Shown: positions 1 to 6,775, counted from the stretch's first letter. The stretch is 8,108 nt of DNA from Anaerolineales bacterium (GCA_027026295.1 JALVOR010000383.1:1-8108), one strand, 5' to 3'. The notes: generated from the sequence alone by a model not told the origin. Made by a program: numbers and translations.

Positions 1-2548
1 AAACCAGCCAGCCTGCCAGCAGCGCCGTCAGCAGCGCCAGCATATAATCCGTGCCGTTGACCCGGTCGTGGCGGGTGGGGGTGAGCGCGCCGGGTTCAGC
101 GGGCGCTTCAGGGGTGGAAGAAATCAAAACCGGCGCCGGTATCGTGCTCGCGGGCATCGCGGTGCCGGAATCCAGTTCGCCGGGCACCTCAATCAACAAC
201 ACTTGCGATTGTCGCGCCGGGTCGCTCTGGGCGCGAACCTCCCACAAACCCGGCTGGGCAATCTGGAACGAAGCCCGCGCCACGCCGCCGGTGGTGGTCA
301 CTTCCACGCTCTGCTGCACCTGGTCGCCGCCCGAGGTGGTGAGCAGAAAGCGCACTACCGTGCCATCGGGCACGGGGTGCCCATTGTGGTCGAGAATCAC
401 GCCGGTGCGCACCGGCACGGTCTGGTCGGGCGTCACCCGCAGGGGCTCGGTCAGCGACGGCATGGTCGCGGCGGCTTCCTGCGGCAGTGAGAAATCCCAC
501 AGCAGCGGAATGGTCTGGTCGGGATCGGGCGCTGTGGCGGCAATCAGGTCATAACCCACGCCGGGCACGGAAACCGGCAACGCCCCCTGCGGTGCAAGTT
601 CCCGGAAAAGCAGGCGGGCGGCGGCCTCGATGAACGGTGCGCTCTTGCTGTAAAGCCCGTAATAGGCAGAAAGTTTGGAAATATCGGTGGCGTCCAAATA
701 GTAAGGCGCGTTGAAGGCAAAAACCACCACCCGCTTGTTCCGCAGCACGCCGGGCTGCTGGTCGAGCAAATGGCGGAAAGCCTGCGACGAGGGGCGGTCG
801 GGGCTGACATCCAGCAAGCCCACCACCACCCAATCGGCATATTTCAGGCGGCTGGCAACGTCGGGATGCGCGGCAGGGTCGTCCAGCCACGCCTGAAGTT
901 CATCAAAAGTAAGCATGAGGAAATCTTGCGGGCGCACCTGCTCGCCGCCGGTAGGCCCATAGAGGCGCAAGAGCACCTCCTGAAACGCCGCCGGAGAAAG
1001 CGCTTTCACCTCATCGCACGTCTCGCACGGTTTGTAGGCAAGGGTATCTGCCAGCAGCAAAATGCGCTCGCGAGCCTGCGGCGGGGAAGGCAGCACGCTT
1101 TCCAGGTCGGTGGGGGCGGGGCTGATCAGCGTGGCCGCCTGCTGCGCCACCTGGAACACCACATCCTCGCCTTGCCCCAAAATATTGAGCGCGTCGGGCT
1201 GCGGGCGCACACTACTATAAGTAAACTGCCCAAACAAACGGCACTTCAGGGTCAGCACCCGCAGGGCGGCAGCGTCCACCCGCTGGGCAAAAGCCGGGTC
1301 GGTGCGGTATTTCTGGGCAAAGAAAGCGAGGGTGTTCACCACCGTGGTGTACTGGTCGGGGGTAGTGGGGTCACGGAAGCCCGCGCCGAGGTAGAGCAGG
1401 TCGTTCCCTGCCAGCAGGGCATCGCGCGCCACCAGGAAGGCGTCGAAGTGCTCCTCGGTGGGGTCATAAAACCGCCGGATGGCGCGGCTGCCCAAATCGT
1501 CGCTCACGGTCACGCCGCCGTTTTCCCGCCAGGCAGCAAAGGGCTGCAATCCCATGAGTTGGGCAAACGCCTGCGGGTCGAGGCTGACCGGGCGGGTGGT
1601 GGCGCGAATGTTGCCCTGAAAGCCCTGGTAGCGAATGTGGGAAACCAGCAACCCGTCGGCTACCATGGCATCGTTGGGCGCATTGCCAGTCACATCGAAA
1701 AACGGCGCCAGTTCGATTTGCTTCAACTGCTCCAGCGACTTGCGCACGGTTGCCACTTCTTCAGCGGGCGAGCGGTCGGAGCCACTGTAGCCGGGAAAAT
1801 GCTTCACCACCACGCCAACCTGTCCGCTGCTGCCTTGATGCACCCCCTGAATGTAAGCCTGCCCCATGCGCCCCACCCAATAGGGATCACCGCCGAAAGT
1901 GTCAATGCCCAAATCGCCGGGGCTGCCGGGGTGCGGCGTAACGGCAACGTCCAGCGGCGGCCCGAGAAGCAGGTTGACGCCCAGAGCAGCCATTTCACGC
2001 CCCAGCACCTCGCCCACCGCCTGCGCCAGTTCGGGTTGCCAGGTTGCACCAATGGCAAGGGGGCTGGGCAAAGGCGTCAGGCCAGTCAACACCTGGTCGT
2101 TGGGAAAGCCATCGCCGTCCTGCACTGCCGCCACGAGCAGTGGGACGTAAGGGGTAGAGACAGCCTCACCGGTAGCGGGGCTGACTACAGCCTGTAGCGA
2201 CATCTGCCACACCGCCCGCTGCAGGTCGTCAATTTCGGTCTGGAGGGCGGTTGGAACATCATCGCCCGCGGGAATATTGCCGTTTTCCCGCAGCAGCACC
2301 ACACCGCCAACATGATATTGCGTTACAAGGCTATAGATAGGGCCATCGGGGGAAACGTCGCCGCCCTGGAAAGCCACCAGGAAAATTTGCCCCACGCGCG
2401 CTTCAGGCGAAAGGCGCGCCAAAACCTCGCGGGCGCATTCTTCGGGCGATCGTTGAACCTCCCCCTGAGCCAATCCCGAAACAGGCGCCAGCGCCAAGGC
2501 AAAAACCGCCAGCAGGGCAATCGCAGCCCAGCGGGGCGAGGGGCGCAT
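1..2548 (-). CDS. Secreted GH3-like glycosidase with Ig-like domain and C-terminal membrane anchor (3' end cut by window)
   Basis: The frame is open for 849 codons from ATG at 2548 to the window edge, without a stop; GAGGAG lies 5 nt upstream (2554-2559). Residues 1-27 are a signal peptide (basic start, hydrophobic core, likely cleavage GLA|Q). A GH3 (beta-N-acetylhexosaminidase-like) barrel spans about 35-420, with VVKHFPGYSGSDR at K249-H250 and the expected nucleophile aspartate in TVSDDLG (D350). A GH3 C-terminal alpha/beta domain covers about 430-680, with a CETC pair (C508, C511). An invasin-like bacterial Ig fold follows at about 696-795, then a Pro/Ala/Thr linker and a hydrophobic segment starting near M836. 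The expected product is an exported, membrane-anchored enzyme or binding protein acting on cell-wall or extracellular glycans. The NagZ-type DSH histidine loop is not visible (SPAEEVATV instead), so activity is uncertain. It is last in the ATPase-GDPD-GH3 unit. Confidence 0.9.
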   Translation of the reverse strand, partial: MRPSPRWAAIALLAVFALALAPVSGLAQGEVQRSPEECAREVLARLSPEARVGQIFLVAFQGGDVSPDGPIYSLVTQYHVGGVVLLRENGNIPAGDDVPTALQTEIDDLQRAVWQMSLQAVVSPATGEAVSTPYVPLLVAAVQDGDGFPNDQVLTGLTPLPSPLAIGATWQPELAQAVGEVLGREMAALGVNLLLGPPLDVAVTPHPGSPGDLGIDTFGGDPYWVGRMGQAYIQGVHQGSSGQVGVVVKHFPGYSGSDRSPAEEVATVRKSLEQLKQIELAPFFDVTGNAPNDAMVADGLLVSHIRYQGFQGNIRATTRPVSLDPQAFAQLMGLQPFAAWRENGGVTVSDDLGSRAIRRFYDPTEEHFDAFLVARDALLAGNDLLYLGAGFRDPTTPDQYTTVVNTLAFFAQKYRTDPAFAQRVDAAALRVLTLKCRLFGQFTYSSVRPQPDALNILGQGEDVVFQVAQQAATLISPAPTDLESVLPSPPQARERILLLADTLAYKPCETCDEVKALSPAAFQEVLLRLYGPTGGEQVRPQDFLMLTFDELQAWLDDPAAHPDVASRLKYADWVVVGLLDVSPDRPSSQAFRHLLDQQPGVLRNKRVVVFAFNAPYYLDATDISKLSAYYGLYSKSAPFIEAAARLLFRELAPQGALPVSVPGVGYDLIAATAPDPDQTIPLLWDFSLPQEAAATMPSLTEPLRVTPDQTVPVRTGVILDHNGHPVPDGTVVRFLLTTSGGDQVQQSVEVTTTGGVARASFQIAQPGLWEVRAQSDPARQSQVLLIEVPGELDSGTAMPASTIPAPVLISSTPEAPAEPGALTPTRHDRVNGTDYMLALLTALLAGWLV

Positions 2549-2589
2549 ATCTTCTCCTCACTCACAAAGGCTTCCGCCAGCAGGTAACC

Positions 2590-3345
2590 TCACGTGCGGC
2601 GGAATGCTTCCCACACCTGGCGGGCAAGGGGCGGGTCGTCAGTAAAAATACCATCCACACCCCAGGAAAACAGGCGCCGCATGTCGTCTGCATCGTTCAC
2701 CGTATAAACCATCACGGCCTTCCCCTGAGCATGCCAGTGGCGAATGGCCTGCTCGGAAACCAGCGAAAGGTGAGGCTCAACAATAGCATGCGGCACAAAA
2801 TGGCGAAAAACGGGGTAAACCCAGGTGCGTTTCGGGTCAACGAGAAAGCCCACGGGCACTTCGGGCAGACGACGGGCAAAGCGGCGCAAAGCAACCGGGT
2901 TGAAAGAAGACACCCACACCCGGTCAACCACACCCAAACGTTTGACCAGATCGGCCACCAGATAAGGCAAATCGTCAAAACGGGCAGCGTAGTTGGTCAG
3001 TTCGATGTTGACGAACACATCGGACGCCACTGCCCGCAACACGTCTTCCAGCAAAGGGATTGTGGTTTCGGCATCACCGGCTTTGCCGCCTGCATTGACG
3101 CCCCGCAGGACTTCCCAGTCCATTTCCCGCACTGCGCCGTGTCTGCCGGTGGTGCGGTCGATGGTGTCGTCGTGCATGACCACGATATAGCCGTCACGGG
3201 TCAGTTTGGCATCCAGTTCTACTGCATCGGCATGTTGGGCAACCGCAAGGCGAAACGACGCCAACGTGTTTTCAGGCGCGTAATGCGACGCGCCGCGATG
3301 AGCAATGATGAAGGGGCGCGGCAGGCTTTCCGGCGCAAACGGCAT
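2590..3345 (-). CDS. Glycerophosphodiester phosphodiesterase (GDPD family)
   Basis: This 251-residue protein, of normal length for a single-domain bacterial GDPD, is predicted to hydrolyse glycerophosphodiesters to sn-glycerol 3-phosphate and an alcohol in a TIM barrel. The family signature is complete: AHRGASHYAPENT at residues 15-27 with catalytic H16 and R17, metal ligands E43 and D45 in VELDAKLTRDG, second catalytic H58 in VMHDDTIDRTTG, and E115 in NIELTNY. The C-terminal barrel strands include VMVYTVND and GVDGIFTDDP. No signal peptide is seen, so it is probably cytosolic. T117 sits where many GDPDs have a lysine (NIELK); I believe this variant is common in related bacteria. The ATG is 3 bp after the ATPase stop and has no good Shine-Dalgarno, which suggests translational coupling. 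The GH3-like gene starts 41 bp downstream. The physiological substrate cannot be read from the sequence. Confidence 0.93.
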   Translation of the reverse strand: MPFAPESLPRPFIIAHRGASHYAPENTLASFRLAVAQHADAVELDAKLTRDGYIVVMHDDTIDRTTGRHGAVREMDWEVLRGVNAGGKAGDAETTIPLLEDVLRAVASDVFVNIELTNYAARFDDLPYLVADLVKRLGVVDRVWVSSFNPVALRRFARRLPEVPVGFLVDPKRTWVYPVFRHFVPHAIVEPHLSLVSEQAIRHWHAQGKAVMVYTVNDADDMRRLFSWGVDGIFTDDPPLARQVWEAFRRT

Positions 3346-3348
3346 GGG

Positions 3349-4656
3349 TTACAAATCCACGAAGTAGGCTTCGGCTGCGCGATCGAGCAGTTCCCGCGTC
3401 ATGGTAGGTTCGATGCCGCGATAACGGGCAATATCCAGAATCTGGTCGCAAATATCGCGCGGATGGGAAGCGCGCAGTTTGCGCCCGCGCTTGATGTACC
3501 ATTCCTGCAACAGGTAAGCCAGCCCCTGGTCGCTGTAGGCCACACCTTTCGTCTGGGCAACCCGGCGGAAGATTTCCCGATATTCGCCATAAGAGGGGTC
3601 GCCGATGTGGATCTTGTGGCGCAAGCGGCGCAGGAAGGCTTCGTCCACCAGTTCGCTGGGGGGCAGGTTGGTGGAAAACACCACGAGCACATCAAAGGGC
3701 ACCTCAATTTTGCGGCCTGTGTGCAGGGTGAGGTAATCAATGCGGTTTTCCAGCGGCACAATCCAGCGGTTGAGCAGGTCGCGAGGGCGCACCTGCTGGC
3801 GTCCGAAGTCATCCACCAGCAAAATGCCGCCGTTGGCTTTGACCTGCACCGGCGCCTGATAGAACTTGTTGACGTCGTCGAAAATCAGGTCAAGGTTGGC
3901 AAGGGTCAATTCGCCGCCGACCATGATAAAAGGACGACGGATACGCACCCAGCGGGGGTCACGACGGTTGCTGGCACGCAGTGACCCCGTACCTCGCGAA
4001 GATGTCTCGGCCTCCGGCGCAAGTTGGTGGTTCACCGAGTCATAAAGCGTTACCACCTGCCCATCCACATACAGCGCGTAAGGGATATAGATGGCCTCGG
4101 AAAGTATCATGTCGCCAATGGCTCGGGCAATGGTGGTTTTGCCGTTACCCGGAGGGCCGTAGAGGAAAATGGAGGCACCCGAGTTCACCGCGGGGCCAAT
4201 GCGGTGAAACGTTTTCTCGGAAAGCACCAGCGACGAAAGCGCCTTCCGCATGACAGGCGGCGTAACCGACATACGCGAGCGGCTCTGCTGGCGCATGGCA
4301 TTGTTGTAAACCTCTAACGGCACTGGCGCCTGGCCTGCATACTGGCTACGAGCCAGGGCTTCCCGGGCGCGATGCAAACCGGCATCCGTAATGCCGTACT
4401 CATACACCCCTGCGCCCAGCCCGGTACGCGAGGCCTTGATTTCTACCAGTTTTTCCCGCTTCAGGGTTTCCATGAGGGAATCGACCAGACCTGTAAACGG
4501 CAGCGCCAGCGCCTCGGCAATGTCATAGCCTGTGAGGTAACCTTGAAAATAGAGAATCTTCAGCGCCAGGTCCTGCAGCCACAATGAGGAAAGCCCAGTA
4601 TCTTCTAGCCGCGTGACAGGGGGGGGAACAAAGCCCCGGGAGGGAGCCGCGTCCAT
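3349..4656 (-). CDS. AAA ATPase with N-terminal winged-helix-like region, function unknown
   Basis: This is a 435-residue cytosolic ATPase of a conserved but, to my knowledge, uncharacterised family. I chose the ATG at 4656 because GGAGG (4662-4666) lies 5 nt upstream; a TTG five codons further up (4671) overlaps no better site. Residues 20-100 look like a winged helix (helices, then GLGAGVYEYGITDAG). The ATPase core has Walker A GPPGNGKT (167-174), Walker B ILLVDD followed by FGRQ (278-283, with Asp rather than Glu as the second acidic residue), sensor-1 asparagine in VVFSTN (N330) and candidate arginine fingers in FLRRLRHKI (R343/R344). The C-terminal about 70 residues form a helical lid-like domain with ASHPRDICDQI. 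It heads the three-gene unit and has its own promoter. A role as a chaperone-like remodeller or a secretion/pilus-associated ATPase is possible but not shown. Confidence 0.9.
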   Translation of the reverse strand: MDAAPSRGFVPPPVTRLEDTGLSSLWLQDLALKILYFQGYLTGYDIAEALALPFTGLVDSLMETLKREKLVEIKASRTGLGAGVYEYGITDAGLHRAREALARSQYAGQAPVPLEVYNNAMRQQSRSRMSVTPPVMRKALSSLVLSEKTFHRIGPAVNSGASIFLYGPPGNGKTTIARAIGDMILSEAIYIPYALYVDGQVVTLYDSVNHQLAPEAETSSRGTGSLRASNRRDPRWVRIRRPFIMVGGELTLANLDLIFDDVNKFYQAPVQVKANGGILLVDDFGRQQVRPRDLLNRWIVPLENRIDYLTLHTGRKIEVPFDVLVVFSTNLPPSELVDEAFLRRLRHKIHIGDPSYGEYREIFRRVAQTKGVAYSDQGLAYLLQEWYIKRGRKLRASHPRDICDQILDIARYRGIEPTMTRELLDRAAEAYFVDL

Positions 4657-4661
4657 GAATA

Positions 4662-4666
4662 CCTCC
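4662..4666 (-). promoter_or_regulatory. Shine-Dalgarno of the AAA ATPase gene
   Basis: GGAGG on the minus strand, 5 nt before the ATG at 4656. It decides the start codon, ruling against the in-frame TTG at 4671, which lies upstream of this site. Confidence 0.8.
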
Positions 4667-4697
4667 AACAAATTTTACGAGAGAATCGTCAGCCTTG

Positions 4698-4719
4698 AAG
4701 TGCTTTCATTATAGCACTT
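4698..4719. repeat. Perfect 7-bp inverted repeat covering the ATPase promoter -10 box
   Basis: AAGTGCT, an 8-base spacer, then AGCACTT. The arms (4698-4704 and 4713-4719) are exact reverse complements and enclose the -10 element and the probable transcription start. There is no T-run beside it, so it is not an intrinsic terminator. It could be an operator for a dimeric repressor, or chance. Confidence 0.6.
4708..4716 (-). promoter_or_regulatory. Extended -10 promoter of the ATPase-GDPD-GH3 unit
   Basis: The minus strand reads TGCTATAAT: a perfect TATAAT (4708-4713) preceded by the TGN extension. No TTGACA-like box is found at 15-19 bp spacing (TACGGC at 17 bp), as is allowed for extended -10 promoters. 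Transcription would begin near 4701, giving a leader of about 45 nt. The box sits inside a perfect inverted repeat, listed separately. Confidence 0.7.
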
Positions 4720-4800
4720 ATCGCCTGCGAGCCGTACCATTTCGCAAGGGGTTTTGCTGTTCCATTGCCTGACGGGGATACCCAAGCCGCGCGTAAAGGG

Positions 4801-4832
4801 AAAAACAAGCCCAGGCAATTAGCCCGGGCTTG
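4801..4832 (-). terminator. Intrinsic terminator of the SPFH-small protein operon
   Basis: On the minus strand CAAGCCCGGGC, loop TAATT, GCCTGGGCTTG form an 11-bp stem with one G-U pair, followed directly by TTTTT. It begins 14 nt after the stop codon of the small membrane protein gene and upstream of the next promoter, so it separates the two units cleanly. Confidence 0.9.
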
Positions 4833-4845
4833 AGAAACGCGCCGT

Positions 4846-5070
4846 TCACACCACCCGCGGCAACAACATGGTAAGATGCCCCCACCGGGTCGTGGCAAGG
4901 ATATAGCAAGCGAGAATCACAAACAGAATCACCAGAATCACACCGCATCCGACACCGCTGCAAGAGCGCCTTTGCCCAAAACCAAAGCGGTCTTCCAAAA
5001 ACTCGAACAACCACGTCAACAAAGCAAGCCTGAGCAGGCCACCCAGGCAACCGGGACGATTATCGTTCAT
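4846..5070 (-). CDS. Small single-span membrane protein, partner of the SPFH protein
   Basis: A 74-residue protein of no family I recognise. Its ATG overlaps the SPFH stop codon as ATGA, and GGAGG (5078-5082) lies 7 nt upstream, so both the gene and its start are well supported. Residues 8-27 (CLGGLLRLALLTWLFEFLED) look amphipathic to hydrophobic and may lie in or on the membrane. A short Arg/Gly/Cys turn follows (FGFGQRRSCSGVGCG). Residues about 42-60 (VILVILFVILACYILATT) form a clear transmembrane helix, with a short tail after it. Cysteines occur at 8, 37, 42 and 55. Overlap with the SPFH gene and a shared terminator imply coupled, stoichiometric expression, and a physical partnership is a reasonable inference. 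It is too small and too different to be an NfeD-type partner. Confidence 0.82.
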   Translation of the reverse strand: MNDNRPGCLGGLLRLALLTWLFEFLEDRFGFGQRRSCSGVGCGVILVILFVILACYILATTRWGHLTMLLPRVV

Positions 5071-6119
5071 GGCTGAGCCTCCGAAGGGGTGGACGGCGCG
5101 ACGGGCTGAGGTGTCATGGTGGGCAACGGCAGCAAGTAAGGTGCATTGTTAGGCACCAGCATCACCTGGATGCCCGGCGCGAGTTTCTCGATATATTGGT
5201 AGGTCAACAGATCAGGGTTATCCTGCAAGACGGCGGCAATCAATTGCAGTGCTTCGGCCTCGGCTTTGGCCTGGATAACGCGGGCTTCGGCATCGCCTTT
5301 GGCCTTGATAACCGCCGCGTCGGCCTGCCCTTGCGCAACCTGCCGCGCCTGCTCGGCTTCCTGCTTTTTCTGCTCGACCACGAATTTGGCTTGCAGTGCC
5401 TGCTGTTCGGCAATCTGCTTCTGCTCAATGGCCTGAGCATACTCATCGGTAAAAGCAATGTTCCGCAGCACGAAATCGGCCAGCAGCAAGCCGTTGTTTT
5501 CCATGCTTTCCCTGAGGTTATCTGTAATCATCTCCTCCAGTTCGAGCCGCTTGGTGCTGATGACCTCTTCAACGCTAAACTGGGAAACCGCGTCGCGAAT
5601 CACGCCGCGCACCAGCGGGCGCACCAATTCATGGGCGTAACGGTCCTGCCAGGCAATATGCACCTGCACCACCTTGTCGGGATCAATGGAAAAGATGACC
5701 GAAGCATCCATGTAAACCAACTGGCCGTCGGCGGTGCGCGCCTTGATAGAATCGTCACCTTCGACTGCACCTTCGGCCGGGGTGGAAGACATAGTGTAGG
5801 TCTGCTTGGAAATCGGGTAATACACCACGTATTCAGCGTAAGGAATCACCCAATGCATGCCCGGCGTCAATGCCTCCTGCCGATAACCACCCGGCGCCAC
5901 CGCCGAAATCACCACACCGCGCTCTTCGGGCGGCACGAACACCAGCCCCGCCCCCACCGTGGTGACCAGGATGGACGCCGCAATCATGATAATCAACGTC
6001 CGCACCAGAGGCTTCACTGGCTGCTTGCGTGAAGCGCGGGCGATCACCAACAACACCATCCCGGCGGTAACCAGCCACAACAGCACGCCCACGCCCTGAA
6101 TGACACTCACGATATTCAT
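5067..6119 (-). CDS. SPFH/band-7 (prohibitin-like) membrane protein
   Basis: A 350-residue member of the SPFH superfamily (stomatin/prohibitin/HflK-C/flotillin), which build ring or cage scaffolds on membranes. The ATG at 6119 is chosen because AAGGAGGAGGT (6127-6137) ends 7 nt upstream; a GTG seven codons earlier overlaps that site and is unlikely. Two hydrophobic helices at about 4-27 and 39-62 are joined by a basic stretch (RASRKQPVKPLVR). The SPFH domain follows at about 60-225 with VPPEERGVV, TPGMHWVIP and DGQLVYMDASVIFSID. Residues about 225-295 form a long Ala/Gln/Lys/Glu coiled coil (AEAEALQL at its end), as in prohibitins. The tail is Pro-rich. The second helix is unusual, since most bacterial prohibitin homologues have one. 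No NfeD or FtsH gene lies alongside; the only coupled neighbour is the 74-residue membrane protein downstream. Confidence 0.92.
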   Translation of the reverse strand: MNIVSVIQGVGVLLWLVTAGMVLLVIARASRKQPVKPLVRTLIIMIAASILVTTVGAGLVFVPPEERGVVISAVAPGGYRQEALTPGMHWVIPYAEYVVYYPISKQTYTMSSTPAEGAVEGDDSIKARTADGQLVYMDASVIFSIDPDKVVQVHIAWQDRYAHELVRPLVRGVIRDAVSQFSVEEVISTKRLELEEMITDNLRESMENNGLLLADFVLRNIAFTDEYAQAIEQKQIAEQQALQAKFVVEQKKQEAEQARQVAQGQADAAVIKAKGDAEARVIQAKAEAEALQLIAAVLQDNPDLLTYQYIEKLAPGIQVMLVPNNAPYLLPLPTMTPQPVAPSTPSEAQP

Positions 6120-6126
6120 CCGTACT

Positions 6127-6137
6127 ACCTCCTCCTT
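6127..6137 (-). promoter_or_regulatory. Strong Shine-Dalgarno of the SPFH gene
   Basis: AAGGAGGAGGT on the minus strand, 7 nt before the ATG at 6119. It is near-perfectly complementary to the 16S rRNA tail and fixes the start, excluding the upstream GTG at 6140. Confidence 0.85.
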
Positions 6138-6164
6138 CACAATCGGCCAAATGGTCGTTGGCTC

Positions 6165-6173
6165 ATTCTATCA
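6165..6173 (-). promoter_or_regulatory. Candidate extended -10 promoter of the SPFH operon
   Basis: The minus strand reads TGATAGAAT, a one-mismatch TATAAT with the TGN extension, about 46 nt before the ATG. No -35 box is recognisable (AAGGAG at 17 bp spacing). It diverges from the tRNA-Leu promoter, whose -35 begins about 60 bp away. Confidence 0.5.
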
Positions 6174-6228
6174 TAATCCGGCGGCCTCTCCTTCACGCCT
6201 TTCTCATCCTCAAAGCAACCTCGAAAAC

Positions 6229-6257
6229 TTGACCTCACACCCTCTTACAGATATAAT
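6229..6257 (+). promoter_or_regulatory. Sigma-70-type promoter of tRNA-Leu
   Basis: TTGACC (6229-6234), exactly 17 bp, TATAAT (6252-6257). The predicted start is near 6264, a few bases before the tRNA 5' end at 6271. It is the only promoter in the window with a good -35 box. Confidence 0.85.
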
Positions 6258-6270
6258 TGCGCTTGCCTAT

Positions 6271-6354
6271 GCGCTGGTGCTGGAACTGGCAGACAGGCGT
6301 GGTTGAGGGCCACGTGCCCATCAGGGCGTGCGGGTTCAACTCCCGCCCAGCGCA
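6271..6354 (+). tRNA. tRNA-Leu (anticodon GAG)
   Basis: The full cloverleaf can be drawn. Acceptor GCGCTGG pairs with CCAGCGC (6347-6353). The D arm is CTG/CAG. The anticodon stem is CGTGG/CCACG (6298-6302, 6310-6314) with loop TTGAGGG, placing the GAG anticodon at 6305-6307 to read CUU and CUC codons. A long class-II variable arm follows (TGCCC ATCA GGGCG), as in leucine tRNAs. The T arm is GCGGG-TTCAACT-CCCGC and the discriminator is A6354, as expected for leucine. The 3' CCA is not encoded (CAG follows), so it must be added by the CCA-adding enzyme. This is the only gene on the plus strand, with its own promoter and terminator. Confidence 0.95.
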
Positions 6355-6359
6355 CAGAA

Positions 6360-6396
6360 AAACAGGCTGGAGACATCTCCAGCCTGTTTGTTTTTT
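6360..6396 (+). terminator. Bidirectional intrinsic terminator between tRNA-Leu and the redox gene
   Basis: AAACAGGCTGGAG, loop ACAT, CTCCAGCCTGTTT form a perfect 13-bp stem. On the plus strand it is followed by GTTTTTT, ending the tRNA transcript 6 nt after the tRNA. On the minus strand the stem runs into TTTTTC, so it can also end the convergent CxxC gene, whose stop lies 16 nt before it. Confidence 0.92.
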
Positions 6397-6411
6397 AAAC
6401 GCCGCCGGAGG

Positions 6412-6705
6412 TTATGCGAAACCGCTGCTTTCGCTGCTCGCAACGCTCGCCTCCGCGCTGCCTTCGGCAAACACCAACTTTGCCAGCGCATCTACGGGCA
6501 TCGCTTTGGTAAGGCGATGGGACCCGATCACAATGGTGGGCACCTGCCGAATGCCCGCAGCGCGGGCTTCCTTAGGGTGGGCGATAATTTCGATTTCCTC
6601 AATTGCCACCTCAGGATACCGTTGGCGAAAAGCCTTCAACATGCGGTTGGTAGGAATACAGCGGGGACAAAGCACCGATTTGTAATACACAATCTTGTGG
6701 GACAC
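6412..6705 (-). CDS. Small thioredoxin/glutaredoxin-fold protein (CPRC active site)
   Basis: The product is 97 residues from a GTG at 6705, chosen because AAGGAAGG (6712-6719) lies 6 nt upstream and the thioredoxin fold starts directly with KIVYYKS. The open frame continues upstream but that stretch is promoter and leader. An active-site CxxC (C13-P-R-C16) follows the first strand, and the cis-proline is in RQVPTIVIG (P56), both hallmarks of the fold. The length matches monothiol- or dithiol-type glutaredoxins and archaeal-like mini-thioredoxins. No signal peptide or membrane segment is present, so a cytosolic dithiol-disulfide role is likely; the substrate is unknown. The last about 18 residues are a Ser/Ala/Glu-rich tail outside the fold. 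It appears to be transcribed on its own, converging on the tRNA and sharing its terminator. Confidence 0.85.
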   Translation of the reverse strand: MSHKIVYYKSVLCPRCIPTNRMLKAFRQRYPEVAIEEIEIIAHPKEARAAGIRQVPTIVIGSHRLTKAMPVDALAKLVFAEGSAEASVASSESSGFA

Positions 6706-6734
6706 AGTAAACCTTCCTTGCCTGGGGTAAACGA

Positions 6735-6757
6735 ATGCCCGACTTGAAGCCGGGCAT
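6735..6757 (-). promoter_or_regulatory. Leader hairpin upstream of the CxxC gene
   Basis: ATGCCCG and CGGGCAT are exact complements around a 9-base centre, and CTT/AAG within it can add three more pairs past one A-C mismatch. It lies between the predicted promoter (6776-6784) and the Shine-Dalgarno (6712-6719). It may act in the leader mRNA or mark the end of the upstream permease transcript; there is no T-run, so simple intrinsic termination is not supported. Confidence 0.5.
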
Positions 6758-6775
6758 CGTACATCTTGAGCGCAA

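Noticed and set aside
770..2197. A 475-codon open frame on the plus strand opposite the GH3-like gene
   Set aside because: It is the exact codon-register mirror of the GH3 frame, which carries clear domain motifs. High GC and biased codons remove stops from the opposite strand; the translation is low-complexity in His/Gln/Arg/Gly and resembles no protein.
2731..3984. A 417-codon plus-strand open frame opposite the GDPD and ATPase genes
   Set aside because: It crosses two well-supported genes on the other strand, has no ribosome site and no recognisable domain; an antisense shadow.
4718..5050. Alternative minus-strand frames over the small membrane protein and the terminator
   Set aside because: They run through the intrinsic terminator and lack ribosome sites, whereas the 4846-5070 frame has the ATGA overlap and GGAGG.
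5196..6032. A 278-codon plus-strand open frame opposite the SPFH gene
   Set aside because: Its Leu/Phe/Gly-rich translation is the complement of the coiled-coil Gln/Lys/Glu codons of the SPFH protein; no initiation signal.
6146..6162. GCCAA-N7-TTGGC inverted repeat near the SPFH promoter
   Set aside because: Only 5-bp arms, straddling the expected start site; too short to separate from chance.
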